NCBI GenBank assembly: GCA_002386465.1
Contig: DGIT01000085.1
Span: 1-59,956, forward strand
Origin: Burkholderiales bacterium UBA4615
GTDB lineage: Bacteria; Pseudomonadota; Gammaproteobacteria; Burkholderiales; Burkholderiaceae_E
Direction: 5' to 3'
Length of the DNA: 59,956 bases
The notes beneath the pieces were generated by a model. The model worked only from the letters and a program-made list of their open reading frames with translations. It made no database searches and was not told the DNA's origin. Made by a program: the position numbers and the translations under genes. Positions 25,253 to 33,856 of the stretch are shown here, one piece after another; within the stretch, counting starts at the first letter, position 1; the number at the start of each line of letters is the position of its first letter.

Positions 25253-28200
25253 GCGCACTCCAGATCGGTCGTCCCGGGCCGCTCGGTGCCCATGCAGTCG
25301 ATGGCGGCGTGAATCTGGCGGTCTGGTCACATCATGCCGAGCGCATCGAGTGGTGCCTGTTTGATCCGCTGGGCGAGCGCGAAGTCGCGCGATACACCCT
25401 GCCAGGTCGCACCGGTGATGTCTTTCACGGCTACCTGCCCGGGGCTGGTCCGGGGTTGGTGTACGGGCTGCGGGCTCATGGCCCGTATGCGCCTGAGCAA
25501 GGCCATCGATTCAACCCCAACAAGCTGCTGCTCGATCCTTACGCACGCGAATGCGTCGGGCGCTTTCAGTGGCATCCGGCGGTGCTGGGCTATGAGGAAG
25601 GGCATCCGGCCGGCTGCTTTTCGTTTGATACGCGCGACAGCGCAGCCTATGTGCCCAAGGCGCGCGTGGCGGCGTCATGGGCATCAACAGGTCAGCGCCT
25701 GCCCAAGCCGGGTCGCCCCTGGGGTGAATCGGTCCTGTATGAGCTGCACGTGCGTGGTTTCACGGCCCAGCACCCGGACATTCCGCCCGGCATGCGGGGG
25801 CGGTTCGAAGGCCTGGCACATCCGGCAGCCATTGAACACCTGAAGCATCTGGGCGTGACCTGTGTCGAATTGCTGCCGGTCGCGGCCTGGGTCGATGAGT
25901 TGCACCTCGTGCGCAAGGGGCTGCGCAATTACTGGGGCTACAACCCGCTGTCGTTTTTCGCAGTGCAGCCCGAACTGGCTGGCCCCGGTGGCGCACTGGC
26001 GCTGCGAGATGCCGTTGAACGGCTGCACGAAGCCGGCATCGAAGTCCTGCTCGATGTGGTCTTCAATCACACCGCAGAAGGCGACGAGCGCGGGCCCACG
26101 CTGTCATGGCGCGGGCTGGACAATGCCTCGTACTACCGACCTGATCCGCACCGGCCCGGCGGCTATCTGAACCTCTCGGGCTGCGGCAACACGCTGGCGG
26201 CACAGCATCCTGCGGTCAGTCAGCTGATGCTCGATGCGCTGCGCTACTGGGCGCTCGACATTGGCGTAGATGGTTTCCGGTTCGACCTCGCCAGTGCCGT
26301 GGCCCGCGATGCCCGCGGTCATTTCGATGCGCAATTGCCCTGGCTGCGCGGCATCCATGACGACCCGTTGCTGTCACGCTGCAAATGGGTGGCCGAGGCC
26401 TGGGACGCCGGCGGGCATTTTGTCGGCGGGTTTCCGCGCGGCTGGAGCGAATGGAACGATCGCTTTCGCGACGATGCGCGACGCTTTTGGCGCGGCGATG
26501 CAGGCATGGCCGGTGCACTGGCGACACGCCTGGCCGGGTCAAGTGATCTGTTCGATCACAGCGGGCGCACGCCCGGGGCCAGCATCAATTTCATCACTGC
26601 ACATGACGGCCTGACGCTGGCCGATCTGGTGCAGTATCGCCATCGTCGCAACCAGGCCAATGGCGAGGACAACCGCGACGGCACGCACAACGACTACAGC
26701 GACGACTGCGGTGTCGAAGGCCCCAGCACGGACCATCAGGTGACTCAGCGCCGAGACCGGCGCATGCGCGCGATGCTGGCCACCCTGATGCTGTCGCGCG
26801 GCGTGCCCATGCTGCGCGCCGGCGATGAATTCGGCGCCTCGCAGTCCGGCAACAACAATGCGTACTGCCAGGACGGTCCGCTGACCTGGCTGCGCTGGCC
26901 GGGGGACGCGCCAGTCGCTTCAGGGCTCGCGGAGGATGCGCGCGAATCAGGCCACAGTGACCCGGTCGATCTGAGCGAACTGGTCGCGACCCTGACGCGG
27001 CTGCGCCATGACCTGCGCTGCCTGCGACGCGATCACTTCTTCGTCGGCCGGCCAATTGGTGATGATCCGGATCTGCCTGACATCACCTGGCTGCGTGCAG
27101 ACGGGCATCCGATGAGCGAGAGCGACTGGCACGACCCCGCCCGCCACACGCTGGCCGCCGTGCTGGATGCCGGTCGGCCGCAACCGAACGTACCGCATGA
27201 CCGCGTCTGGTTGGGATTCACCGCCGCAAACGAGCGCATCACCTTCACCCTGCCAGCCCCGAGGCCCGGCGCTGAGGGTACTGCCTGGGTCTGCCTGCTC
27301 GATACCTCACGTGCCGAGACCGTGCTCCAACCCGGCACGGTATTGAGCGTTCAGGGACCGGCCGTGGTCATGTGCGCAGACGGGCAGGCCGGCGCGGCAG
27401 GGTTGCGCCGCTGGCACACAGGCCTTGCGGCCAGCAGCGAGCTTGCTGCCGGCGATATCGATGCGCAGATTGCATACGTCATCCCTGCAGACGCACGGGC
27501 TGTGGGGCACGCAAAAGTGGTCCTGCAGGCGGGCGATACGGCCACGCCTGTACGCGCCGTGTTGGGTCAGGACACGCGCCTCTTCGAGTCCGCGCTGCTC
27601 GACGGTCGACGGCTTGAGCGCCATGTCCTACGCATCGGCCGCGCACTCGAGGCCGGCACACATCGTGTATTTCTGCACGAGACCCACCCTGTGGCCCAGC
27701 ACACCGCCGTGCAGGCGCCGGTCTTTGCCGTGCGCGAGGGGCTGGTACACGTGGCGCCCCCCCGCTGCTTCATCCCTGCCGTGGTGGAGCGACCGCAGGG
27801 GGCCTGGGCGCTGTCTGCGCAGCTGTATGCCTTGCATAGCGCGCACAGCTGGGGCATTGGCGATTTTTCAGACCTGGCCAGCCTGTGCGAAGCGGCCGCC
27901 GGGCTGGGGGCATCGGGCGTCCTCACCTCACCGCTGCATGCGCCCTCCCTCACCTGGCCGGACCGGGGCTCGCCATACTCGCCCTCCAGCCGCCTTGCAC
28001 TCAATCCGCTCTTCATCAGCCTGCCCGCGGCCGCCACCTTGCTTCAGACGACCCCGCACTTCAACGCCTGGATGGCCGACTCGGCGACCCAGGCGGCCTT
28101 GCATGCCGTGCGCCATGCCCGGGGCATCGACTATCCGCGTGTGGTGGCACTCAAGCGCGCAGCGTTCGAGCCGCTGTGGCAGGACCTGCAGGCGGCAGGC

Positions 28201-29397
28201 AACGCAACATCGCTTCAGGCCTATCAAGACTGGTGGGCCCGAGCTCGCGAGCGGCTGCACGCCCATGCGCTCTTCGAAGCACTCGCTGAACACCTGGGGC
28301 AACCCGACTGGCGAAGCTGGCCTGCTGACTATGCGCGAACCGACCATGCCGGCACCCGCGCCTTTGAACAGACCCACGCCCATCAGATCGGCTTGCATGG
28401 ATTCATCCAGTGGCTGGCTGCGCTTCAATGGCAATCGGTGGGCGATCGCGCCCGGCGCGCCGGCGCACCCATCGGCCCGATTGCCGACCTCGCGGTCGGG
28501 GCCGATCCGGGCGGTGCCGATGCCTGGGCCTGCCAGACCCTGCTTGCGGCCGACTACGAGCTCGGCGCGCCTCCCGATCCGCTGGGGCCGGATGGACAAG
28601 CCTGGGGGCTGCCGCCCTGGAAACCCGATGCACTCGCCGCTCAAGGGCAGGCGCCATTCGCCGCATTGCTGGCCTCGACCATGAACGGCGCCGGCGGTCT
28701 GCGGATCGACCATGTCATGGCCCTGGAGCGCCTCTTCTGGGTTCCGCGGGGCAAGAAGGCCGCGGCGGGTTCGTATGTCTCCTATCCGCTGGACACCCTG
28801 CTGCACCTGGTCTCGGCGCACAGCAACAAGCATCAGTGCCTGGTCATCGGCGAGGACCTGGGCACCGTACGCGACGGCTTGCGCGAACGGTTGGCCGGCG
28901 CCGGCGTGCTGTCGTGCAAGGTCGCCTGGTTCGAACAGGGGCCCGATGGCTGGCTTGCCGATCCTGCATCGCTGCCCAAGCTCGCCATGGCCTGCGCAAG
29001 CACGCACGATCTGCCGACCATCGACGGCTGGGCTGCAGGCCGGGATATTGACGAGCGGGAACAGCGTGGCGAATTTGACCCCGGGCGGGCCCAGCGCGAG
29101 CGCGACGCCCGGCATCTTGCGCTACGCGGGGTGCTGGCCACACTGGATCGCTGCGGCCTGAAGGGGGCAGACCTGACCGAACGGGTCCATCGCTGGCTGG
29201 CGGCGTCCTCAGCCGGACTGGCGATCGTACAACTCGAAGATGTGACCGGGCTGGTGCGACAACCCAATCTGCCGGGCATGCCCGACGTCTGGCCCAACTG
29301 GCGCCAGCGCTTGCCCACGGCGATCGAATCCTTGGGCAGCCTGGAGCGTTGGCAGGCCCTTGCCAGGATCTTTGCGGCACGCAACGCCAGGCATTGA
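25249..29397 (+). CDS. Fused glycogen debranching enzyme (GlgX) and 4-alpha-glucanotransferase (MalQ)
   Basis: 1382 residues in one uninterrupted frame. Residues 1-about 710 are an isoamylase-type GlgX: CBM48 start (GRPGPLGAHAVDGGVNLAVWSHHAERIEWCLFD region), GH13 barrel with D346 (GFRFD), E383 (WVAEAWD) and D453 (TAHDG). Residues about 715-850 resemble the MalQ N-terminal beta domain. Residues about 850-1375 are the GH77 catalytic part, with D1154 (LRIDH), E1202 (GEDLG) and D1254 (THDLPT). Both active sites look complete, so one chain could trim alpha-1,6 branches and disproportionate the released maltodextrins. It is translationally coupled to glgB. Confidence 0.94.
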   Translation: MSALQIGRPGPLGAHAVDGGVNLAVWSHHAERIEWCLFDPLGEREVARYTLPGRTGDVFHGYLPGAGPGLVYGLRAHGPYAPEQGHRFNPNKLLLDPYARECVGRFQWHPAVLGYEEGHPAGCFSFDTRDSAAYVPKARVAASWASTGQRLPKPGRPWGESVLYELHVRGFTAQHPDIPPGMRGRFEGLAHPAAIEHLKHLGVTCVELLPVAAWVDELHLVRKGLRNYWGYNPLSFFAVQPELAGPGGALALRDAVERLHEAGIEVLLDVVFNHTAEGDERGPTLSWRGLDNASYYRPDPHRPGGYLNLSGCGNTLAAQHPAVSQLMLDALRYWALDIGVDGFRFDLASAVARDARGHFDAQLPWLRGIHDDPLLSRCKWVAEAWDAGGHFVGGFPRGWSEWNDRFRDDARRFWRGDAGMAGALATRLAGSSDLFDHSGRTPGASINFITAHDGLTLADLVQYRHRRNQANGEDNRDGTHNDYSDDCGVEGPSTDHQVTQRRDRRMRAMLATLMLSRGVPMLRAGDEFGASQSGNNNAYCQDGPLTWLRWPGDAPVASGLAEDARESGHSDPVDLSELVATLTRLRHDLRCLRRDHFFVGRPIGDDPDLPDITWLRADGHPMSESDWHDPARHTLAAVLDAGRPQPNVPHDRVWLGFTAANERITFTLPAPRPGAEGTAWVCLLDTSRAETVLQPGTVLSVQGPAVVMCADGQAGAAGLRRWHTGLAASSELAAGDIDAQIAYVIPADARAVGHAKVVLQAGDTATPVRAVLGQDTRLFESALLDGRRLERHVLRIGRALEAGTHRVFLHETHPVAQHTAVQAPVFAVREGLVHVAPPRCFIPAVVERPQGAWALSAQLYALHSAHSWGIGDFSDLASLCEAAAGLGASGVLTSPLHAPSLTWPDRGSPYSPSSRLALNPLFISLPAAATLLQTTPHFNAWMADSATQAALHAVRHARGIDYPRVVALKRAAFEPLWQDLQAAGNATSLQAYQDWWARARERLHAHALFEALAEHLGQPDWRSWPADYARTDHAGTRAFEQTHAHQIGLHGFIQWLAALQWQSVGDRARRAGAPIGPIADLAVGADPGGADAWACQTLLAADYELGAPPDPLGPDGQAWGLPPWKPDALAAQGQAPFAALLASTMNGAGGLRIDHVMALERLFWVPRGKKAAAGSYVSYPLDTLLHLVSAHSNKHQCLVIGEDLGTVRDGLRERLAGAGVLSCKVAWFEQGPDGWLADPASLPKLAMACASTHDLPTIDGWAAGRDIDEREQRGEFDPGRAQRERDARHLALRGVLATLDRCGLKGADLTERVHRWLAASSAGLAIVQLEDVTGLVRQPNLPGMPDVWPNWRQRLPTAIESLGSLERWQALARIFAARNARH

Positions 29398-29410
29398 GCG
29401 GTGATAGGAG

Positions 29411-29428
29411 CGGTCATTGACCGGTCAT
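29411..29428. promoter_or_regulatory. Overlapping GGTCA/TGACC palindromes, candidate regulator site
   Basis: CGGTCA-T-TGACCG and TGACCGGTCA overlap to give three alternating GGTCA half-sites in 18 bases. They lie about 120 bases upstream of the sigma-54-type promoter at 29548, a suitable place for an enhancer-binding protein. They could also be a hairpin after the glgX-malQ stop, though no T-run follows. Confidence 0.35.
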
Positions 29429-29465
29429 CGAGCGATCCGACAAAGCGGTCGTATCCGTCCATTCA

Positions 29466-29484
29466 CTGTCGGACGTTTTGACAG
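29466..29484. promoter_or_regulatory. CTGTC-N9-GACAG inverted repeat upstream of the PEP-CTERM gene
   Basis: A perfect 5-base inverted repeat with 9-base spacer lies about 65 bases upstream of the -24 element. It is a second candidate activator site. A further dyad GTGAC-TTTC-GTCAC (29531-29544), resembling a CRP half-site pair TGTGA-N6-TCAC, lies just before the promoter. Confidence 0.3.
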
Positions 29485-29547
29485 CGCATACGGGACGCGC
29501 CCCCCTCAGATCACGCAACTCCCTGTTTTTGTGACTTTCGTCACGCA

Positions 29548-29564
29548 TGGCATGTGACTTGCAT
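29548..29564 (+). promoter_or_regulatory. Sigma-54 (-24/-12) promoter of the PEP-CTERM gene
   Basis: TGGCATG-TGAC-TTGCAT matches the RpoN consensus TGGCACG-N4-TTGCA. The invariant GG (29549-29550) and GC (29561-29562) are separated by exactly 10 bases. Transcription would begin near 29574, leaving a leader of about 45 bases to the ATG at 29619. Confidence 0.75.
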
Positions 29565-29618
29565 CATCTCCACTCATCAAGACCGGGGCGTCCGGTCGTA
29601 CTTCTGGAGTTGGAAATC

Positions 29619-30155
29619 ATGTTTGGCACAGTCGTGAAAGGTTTGAGTGCAGCTGCTCTGGCAATGACATTAGCGGCTCCGGCATCTTCGGCCCCTGTTC
29701 TGGGTTCTCTCGACCCGAACATCCCAGCGGTACCGACCCCCGGCTCTCGGTCGCTGTCCGCGTTCACCCCGCTCGGCACATTCGAACAGCAGTACAACTT
29801 TCAGTCGTTGAACGGCGGCGTGTTCAGCGGGACCTTCAGCTGGTCCGGCTTTGGCAACGTCACCGGCTTTAGCGCCTCGTTGTACAGCTCGAACAGCGAT
29901 TACAGTTCGGGGGCGAAAGTCGCCGACTACGGTACCTCCGCTCCGCGTTCGCTCGCGCTCGACTGGAACAGCATTACGTCTGGCTACTACTACATCATCG
30001 TCTCAGGCACAGAAGTAGGTGCGAAGGTAGGCGACGAGTGGCCGGCACGCGTGTCCGGCGAGTTCGCCATGAAAATTCCCGAGCCGTCCGTGATCGGTCT
30101 TCTGGGCCTGGGCCTGGCAGGTATTGGCTTCGTCGGCGCCCGCCGGCGCGGCTGA
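29619..30155 (+). CDS. PEP-CTERM sorting-domain protein
   Basis: 178 residues. N-terminal signal peptide (about 1-24, ending ASSAP), a Ser/Gly/Thr-rich mature domain with no recognised enzyme fold, and a C-terminal PEP-CTERM signal: IPEPSVIGLLGLGLAGIGF then GARRRG. Such proteins are cut by exosortase (EpsH/XrtA) and delivered to the envelope or the exopolysaccharide matrix. No exosortase or polysaccharide locus is in the window, so this is an orphan target. GGAG lies about 11 bases before the ATG. Its own sigma-54-type promoter and terminator make it a monocistronic unit. Confidence 0.9.
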   Translation: MFGTVVKGLSAAALAMTLAAPASSAPVLGSLDPNIPAVPTPGSRSLSAFTPLGTFEQQYNFQSLNGGVFSGTFSWSGFGNVTGFSASLYSSNSDYSSGAKVADYGTSAPRSLALDWNSITSGYYYIIVSGTEVGAKVGDEWPARVSGEFAMKIPEPSVIGLLGLGLAGIGFVGARRRG

Positions 30156-30174
30156 ACCGTCCGTGCCCAACCAG

Positions 30175-30202
30175 AAATACCGCCTTCGGGCGGTATTTTT
30201 TT
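30175..30202 (+). terminator. Rho-independent terminator between PEP-CTERM gene and polA
   Basis: A perfect 10-base stem AAATACCGCC / GGCGGTATTT with a TTCG tetraloop, followed by more T residues on the plus strand. The minus strand reads a shorter T-run after the same stem, so it may also end polA transcription. Confidence 0.92.
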
Positions 30203-30217
30203 GTCTCTAGGCGCCCC

Positions 30218-33103
30218 TCAGTGCGCCCTCTCCCAATTCGGCCCCGCCCCCACCTCCACCAGCAGCGGCACCGCCAATTCCAGCGCTCCGCCCATCAGCC
30301 CCGGCAACTCAGCCCGGACACGCTCCAGTTCACCCGCCGGCACTTCCAGCACCAGCTCATCGTGCACCTGCATGATCAGCCGCGAGCCTAACTGCTCGGT
30401 CTCGAGCCAGCCCTGAACCGCGACCATCGCCAGCTTCACGATGTCGGCCGCCGTGCCTTGCAGCGGCGCATTAATCGCCTGACGCTCGGCCGCACCACGG
30501 CGTGGCCCGTTCGGTGAATTGATCTCGGGCAGCCACAGACGCCGCCCTAGAACGGTTTCCACATAGCCTTGCGCCTTGGCCTGCGCGCGGGTGTCGTTCA
30601 TGTAGCGCGCCACCCCGGGGTAGCGCGCGAAATAACGCTCGATCCAGTTCTTTGCAGCCTCGCGTTCAATCCCGAGTTGCGCGGCCAGCCCGAATGCACT
30701 CATGCCATAGATCAGACCGAAGTTGATGGTCTTGGCATAGCGGCGCTGCTCGGCACTCACCTCCTCCACCGGCACACCGAACACTTCGCTCGCGGTGGCG
30801 CGATGCACATCCAGCCCCAGTGCAAACGCCCGCAAGAGGCTTTCGTCGCGCGACAGGTGCGCCATGATCCGCAGCTCAATCTGCGAGTAGTCGGCCGACA
30901 CGATCAGGCTGCCTGCCGGCGCAATGAAGGCCTCGCGGATCCGCCGGCCCTCGTGCGTGCGCACCGGAATGTTCTGCAGATTGGGGTCCGTCGATGAGAG
31001 CCGCCCCGTGACCGCGGTGGCCTGCGAATAGCTGGTGTGCACACGCCCTGTGCGCGCATTCACCATGCGCGGCAGCTTGTCGGTGTAGGTGGACTTGAGC
31101 TTGGCTGCGCCGCGATACTCCAGCAGCAACTTAGGCAGCGGATAGTCCTCGGCCAGCTTCTCCAGCACCTCTTCGTCGGTGGACGGCCCGCCACTGGCGG
31201 TCTTTTTCACCACCGGCAATTGCAGCTTGCCAAACAGAATCTCCCCCAGCTGCTTAGGCGAATTCAGATTGAAGGGCTGGCCCGCCGCCTCGTGTGCCTG
31301 GCGCTCCAGCTCGAGCATACGCGCGCCCAATTCATCCGACTGGCGCGCCAGCAAGGCGGCATCCACCAGCACCCCATGGCGCTCCATCTTCTGCAGCACA
31401 CGCGCGGTGGGCAGTTCAATGCGCTGATACACATCGAGCAGACGCGCATCGGCCGCAATCCGCGGATACAGCACCGTGTGCAGCTGCATCGTGACCTCGG
31501 CATCTTCTGCCGCATAGCGCGAGGCCTGCTCGATCTCCACCTGCTCAAAGCCGATCTGCGCAGCGCCCTTGCCCGCCACCTCTTCATAGGTGATGGTGCG
31601 CCGCTCCAGGTGGCGCTGCGCCAATGCATCCATGCCGTGGGTGCGATGCGCCTCCAGGACATACGACTGCAGCAGCGTGTCGTGCGCCACACCCGCCAGC
31701 CGGATGCCGTGGTTTTCCAGCACGTGCATGTCGTACTTCAGGTTCTGGCCTACCTTGGCGTGGTCAGCACTTTCCATCCAGCCACGCAGGCGAGCGAGCA
31801 CCTGCTCGCGCGACAGCTGATCGGGTGCACCCGCATAACGGTGTGCAAGGGGCACGTAGCAGGCCTTGCCAGGCTCGACCGAAAGCGACAGTCCAACAAT
31901 TTCCGCGGCCATCGGATCGAGCGACGTGGTCTCGGTATCGAAGGACACCAGCGGCGCTGCTTCGATACGCGCGACCCAACGCTCAAGCGCCGCATCGTCC
32001 AGCACCGTCTCATACTCCAGCACGAGCGGTGCGCTCTGCGCCGCAATCGCACCCGCGCCCCCGTCCGATGCGCCGTCGACCGCCCCATCCTGGCCAATCG
32101 GTCGCGCATCCGGAGCCCCCGCAGACACACCGCTCAGCGCACCAGCCACTGCCGCCCGGCTCGCGGCCTCGCCCGCCGACACAACAGACACCGCACTGCC
32201 TGATACGCCCATGCGCTGCTCGACATCGCGCAACATGCTGCGCATGCCATAGCGCTCAAAGAGCTCGCGCAGTTGCGGCAGGTCTTCGGGCTGCAGTTCC
32301 AGGCTCGACTCGATGCTGTGGACCTGCGCCGACAGATCGCAGTCGGTCTTGATGGTGACCAGCTGGCGCGCCGTGGGCAGCCAGCCAAGCGCCTGACGCA
32401 GGTTCTCGCCCACCACACCAGACATGCCCGGCGCATTCGCCATGACGCCTTCCAGCGACCCGTACTGCTGCAGCCATTTCACCGCAGTCTTGGGGCCCAC
32501 TTTGCTCACGCCGGGCACGTTGTCGACCGCATCGCCCACCAGCGTGAGCCAGTCAATGATCCGCTCAGGCGGCACCCCAAATTTCCCCAGCACGCCCTCA
32601 CGGTCTAGGCGCTCGGGCGGCGCATTGTCGCGGGTCATGGTGTTCACCAGGGTCACATGATCATTGACCAGCTGCGCCATGTCCTTGTCACCGGTGCTCA
32701 CCACGGTGCGCAGCCCCTGACGCCAGGCCAGCTCACTGAGCGTGCCGATCACATCATCGGCCTCGATGCCTTCGATCATGATGAGCGGCCAGCCCATGGC
32801 ACGCACCATTTTGTGGATTGGCGGAATCTGCAGCGCCAGATCGGCGGGTGTCGAAGCCCGATTCGCCTTGTACTGGTCGTAGAGGTCGTCGCGGAAGGTG
32901 CGCCCGGGGGCATCAAACACCACAGCGCCAAAGCGGGAAGGCACCGCCAGTTTGCCCTCGGCGCGCAGCCGCCGTAGCATCGCGGCCATCCCGTAGATGG
33001 CGCCGGTTGGCTCGCCCTGAGCATTGCGCAAGTCGGGCAGCGCATGAAACGCGCGATACAGGTAACTCGACCCGTCCACCAACAACAGTGTTGACTCTGA
33101 CAT
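30218..33103 (-). CDS. polA: DNA polymerase I
   Basis: 961 residues with all three Pol I parts: 5' nuclease (residues 1-about 290, LLLVDGSSYLYRAFHAL), proofreading exonuclease (VSFDTETTSLDPM, with the metal-binding DxE intact, unlike Pol I enzymes that have lost it) and polymerase. The polymerase palm carries VSADYSQIELRIMAHLS and MQVHDELVLEVP. A low-complexity Ala/Gly/Asp linker of about 60 residues separates the first two. The MSESTLLLVDGSSYLYRA start at 33103 is the family start; its ATG shares bases with the ATG of the opposite gene. Confidence 0.96.
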   Translation of the reverse strand: MSESTLLLVDGSSYLYRAFHALPDLRNAQGEPTGAIYGMAAMLRRLRAEGKLAVPSRFGAVVFDAPGRTFRDDLYDQYKANRASTPADLALQIPPIHKMVRAMGWPLIMIEGIEADDVIGTLSELAWRQGLRTVVSTGDKDMAQLVNDHVTLVNTMTRDNAPPERLDREGVLGKFGVPPERIIDWLTLVGDAVDNVPGVSKVGPKTAVKWLQQYGSLEGVMANAPGMSGVVGENLRQALGWLPTARQLVTIKTDCDLSAQVHSIESSLELQPEDLPQLRELFERYGMRSMLRDVEQRMGVSGSAVSVVSAGEAASRAAVAGALSGVSAGAPDARPIGQDGAVDGASDGGAGAIAAQSAPLVLEYETVLDDAALERWVARIEAAPLVSFDTETTSLDPMAAEIVGLSLSVEPGKACYVPLAHRYAGAPDQLSREQVLARLRGWMESADHAKVGQNLKYDMHVLENHGIRLAGVAHDTLLQSYVLEAHRTHGMDALAQRHLERRTITYEEVAGKGAAQIGFEQVEIEQASRYAAEDAEVTMQLHTVLYPRIAADARLLDVYQRIELPTARVLQKMERHGVLVDAALLARQSDELGARMLELERQAHEAAGQPFNLNSPKQLGEILFGKLQLPVVKKTASGGPSTDEEVLEKLAEDYPLPKLLLEYRGAAKLKSTYTDKLPRMVNARTGRVHTSYSQATAVTGRLSSTDPNLQNIPVRTHEGRRIREAFIAPAGSLIVSADYSQIELRIMAHLSRDESLLRAFALGLDVHRATASEVFGVPVEEVSAEQRRYAKTINFGLIYGMSAFGLAAQLGIEREAAKNWIERYFARYPGVARYMNDTRAQAKAQGYVETVLGRRLWLPEINSPNGPRRGAAERQAINAPLQGTAADIVKLAMVAVQGWLETEQLGSRLIMQVHDELVLEVPAGELERVRAELPGLMGGALELAVPLLVEVGAGPNWERAH

Positions 33104-33836
33104 GACGATCCAGAAGAAGGTGCCCCAGCTGCGCGCCATTTCGCAGCCCGAGCGTTCGACCGCCGTCAAGGCGCGCGAGTCGTGGCACGTTCTTGGAATT
33201 ATCTCAGAGTTCGTCGAGGCCACCGAACGTCTGGCCGATGTGCGACCAGCAGTGTCGATCTTCGGGAGCGCTCGCATCAAACCGGGCGAGCACTGGTACG
33301 AGCGCACGGTCGAACTGGCGCGGCTGCTGTCGGACTCGGGCTTTGCCGTCATCTCGGGGGGCGGACCCGGCATCATGGAAGCCGCTAACAAAGGGGCGTT
33401 TGCGGGCAAGTCGGCTTCGATCGGTCTGAATATTCAGCTGCCCCATGAACAGTCCGGCAACCCGTATCAGGACATCACGCTGAATTTCCGCCATTTCTTC
33501 GCGCGCAAAGTGGCCTTCGCAAAATATGCCAGTGCGTTCATCGCCACGCCGGGCGGATTCGGCACACTCGACGAACTCATGGAAGTGCTCACCCTTATCC
33601 AGACCGGGATCGGGCGCCGCATTCCGGTGATCCTGATGGGCAGCGACTTCTGGGGTGGGCTGCTGCACTGGATGCGTACTGTGCAGGCAGCTCAGGGCAT
33701 GATTTCTGCTGAAGACCTGGACATCATTCGCGTGATCGATGAGCCTCAGGGGGTGGTCAACGCCATCTTCGACTTCTATCAGGCACGCGGTTTCTACGCG
33801 ACCGTGCGCGAGCGCGAAAACAACCTGTATCTCTGA
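33102..33836 (+). CDS. LOG-family protein (TIGR00730 type)
   Basis: 244 residues. The Rossmann-fold signatures ISGGGPGIMEAANKGA and TPGGFGTLDELMEV define the LOG family, whose characterised members are cytokinin nucleoside 5'-monophosphate phosphoribohydrolases; larger bacterial homologues may act as nucleotide N-glycosidases. A 35-residue N-terminal lead (ESWHVLGIISEFVEATERL) is conserved in longer members. The ATG at 33102 overlaps polA's start codon; a GTG a few codons downstream is possible. No ribosome site is visible. Confidence 0.88.
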   Translation: MTIQKKVPQLRAISQPERSTAVKARESWHVLGIISEFVEATERLADVRPAVSIFGSARIKPGEHWYERTVELARLLSDSGFAVISGGGPGIMEAANKGAFAGKSASIGLNIQLPHEQSGNPYQDITLNFRHFFARKVAFAKYASAFIATPGGFGTLDELMEVLTLIQTGIGRRIPVILMGSDFWGGLLHWMRTVQAAQGMISAEDLDIIRVIDEPQGVVNAIFDFYQARGFYATVRERENNLYL

Positions 33837-33856
33837 GCGCAGGGCGGCAGTTCTTC

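Noticed and set aside
29530..29545. CRP/Vfr binding site as sole regulator of the PEP-CTERM gene
   Set aside because: Kept only as a weak candidate: the right half lacks the final A and the sigma-54 promoter explains the region better.
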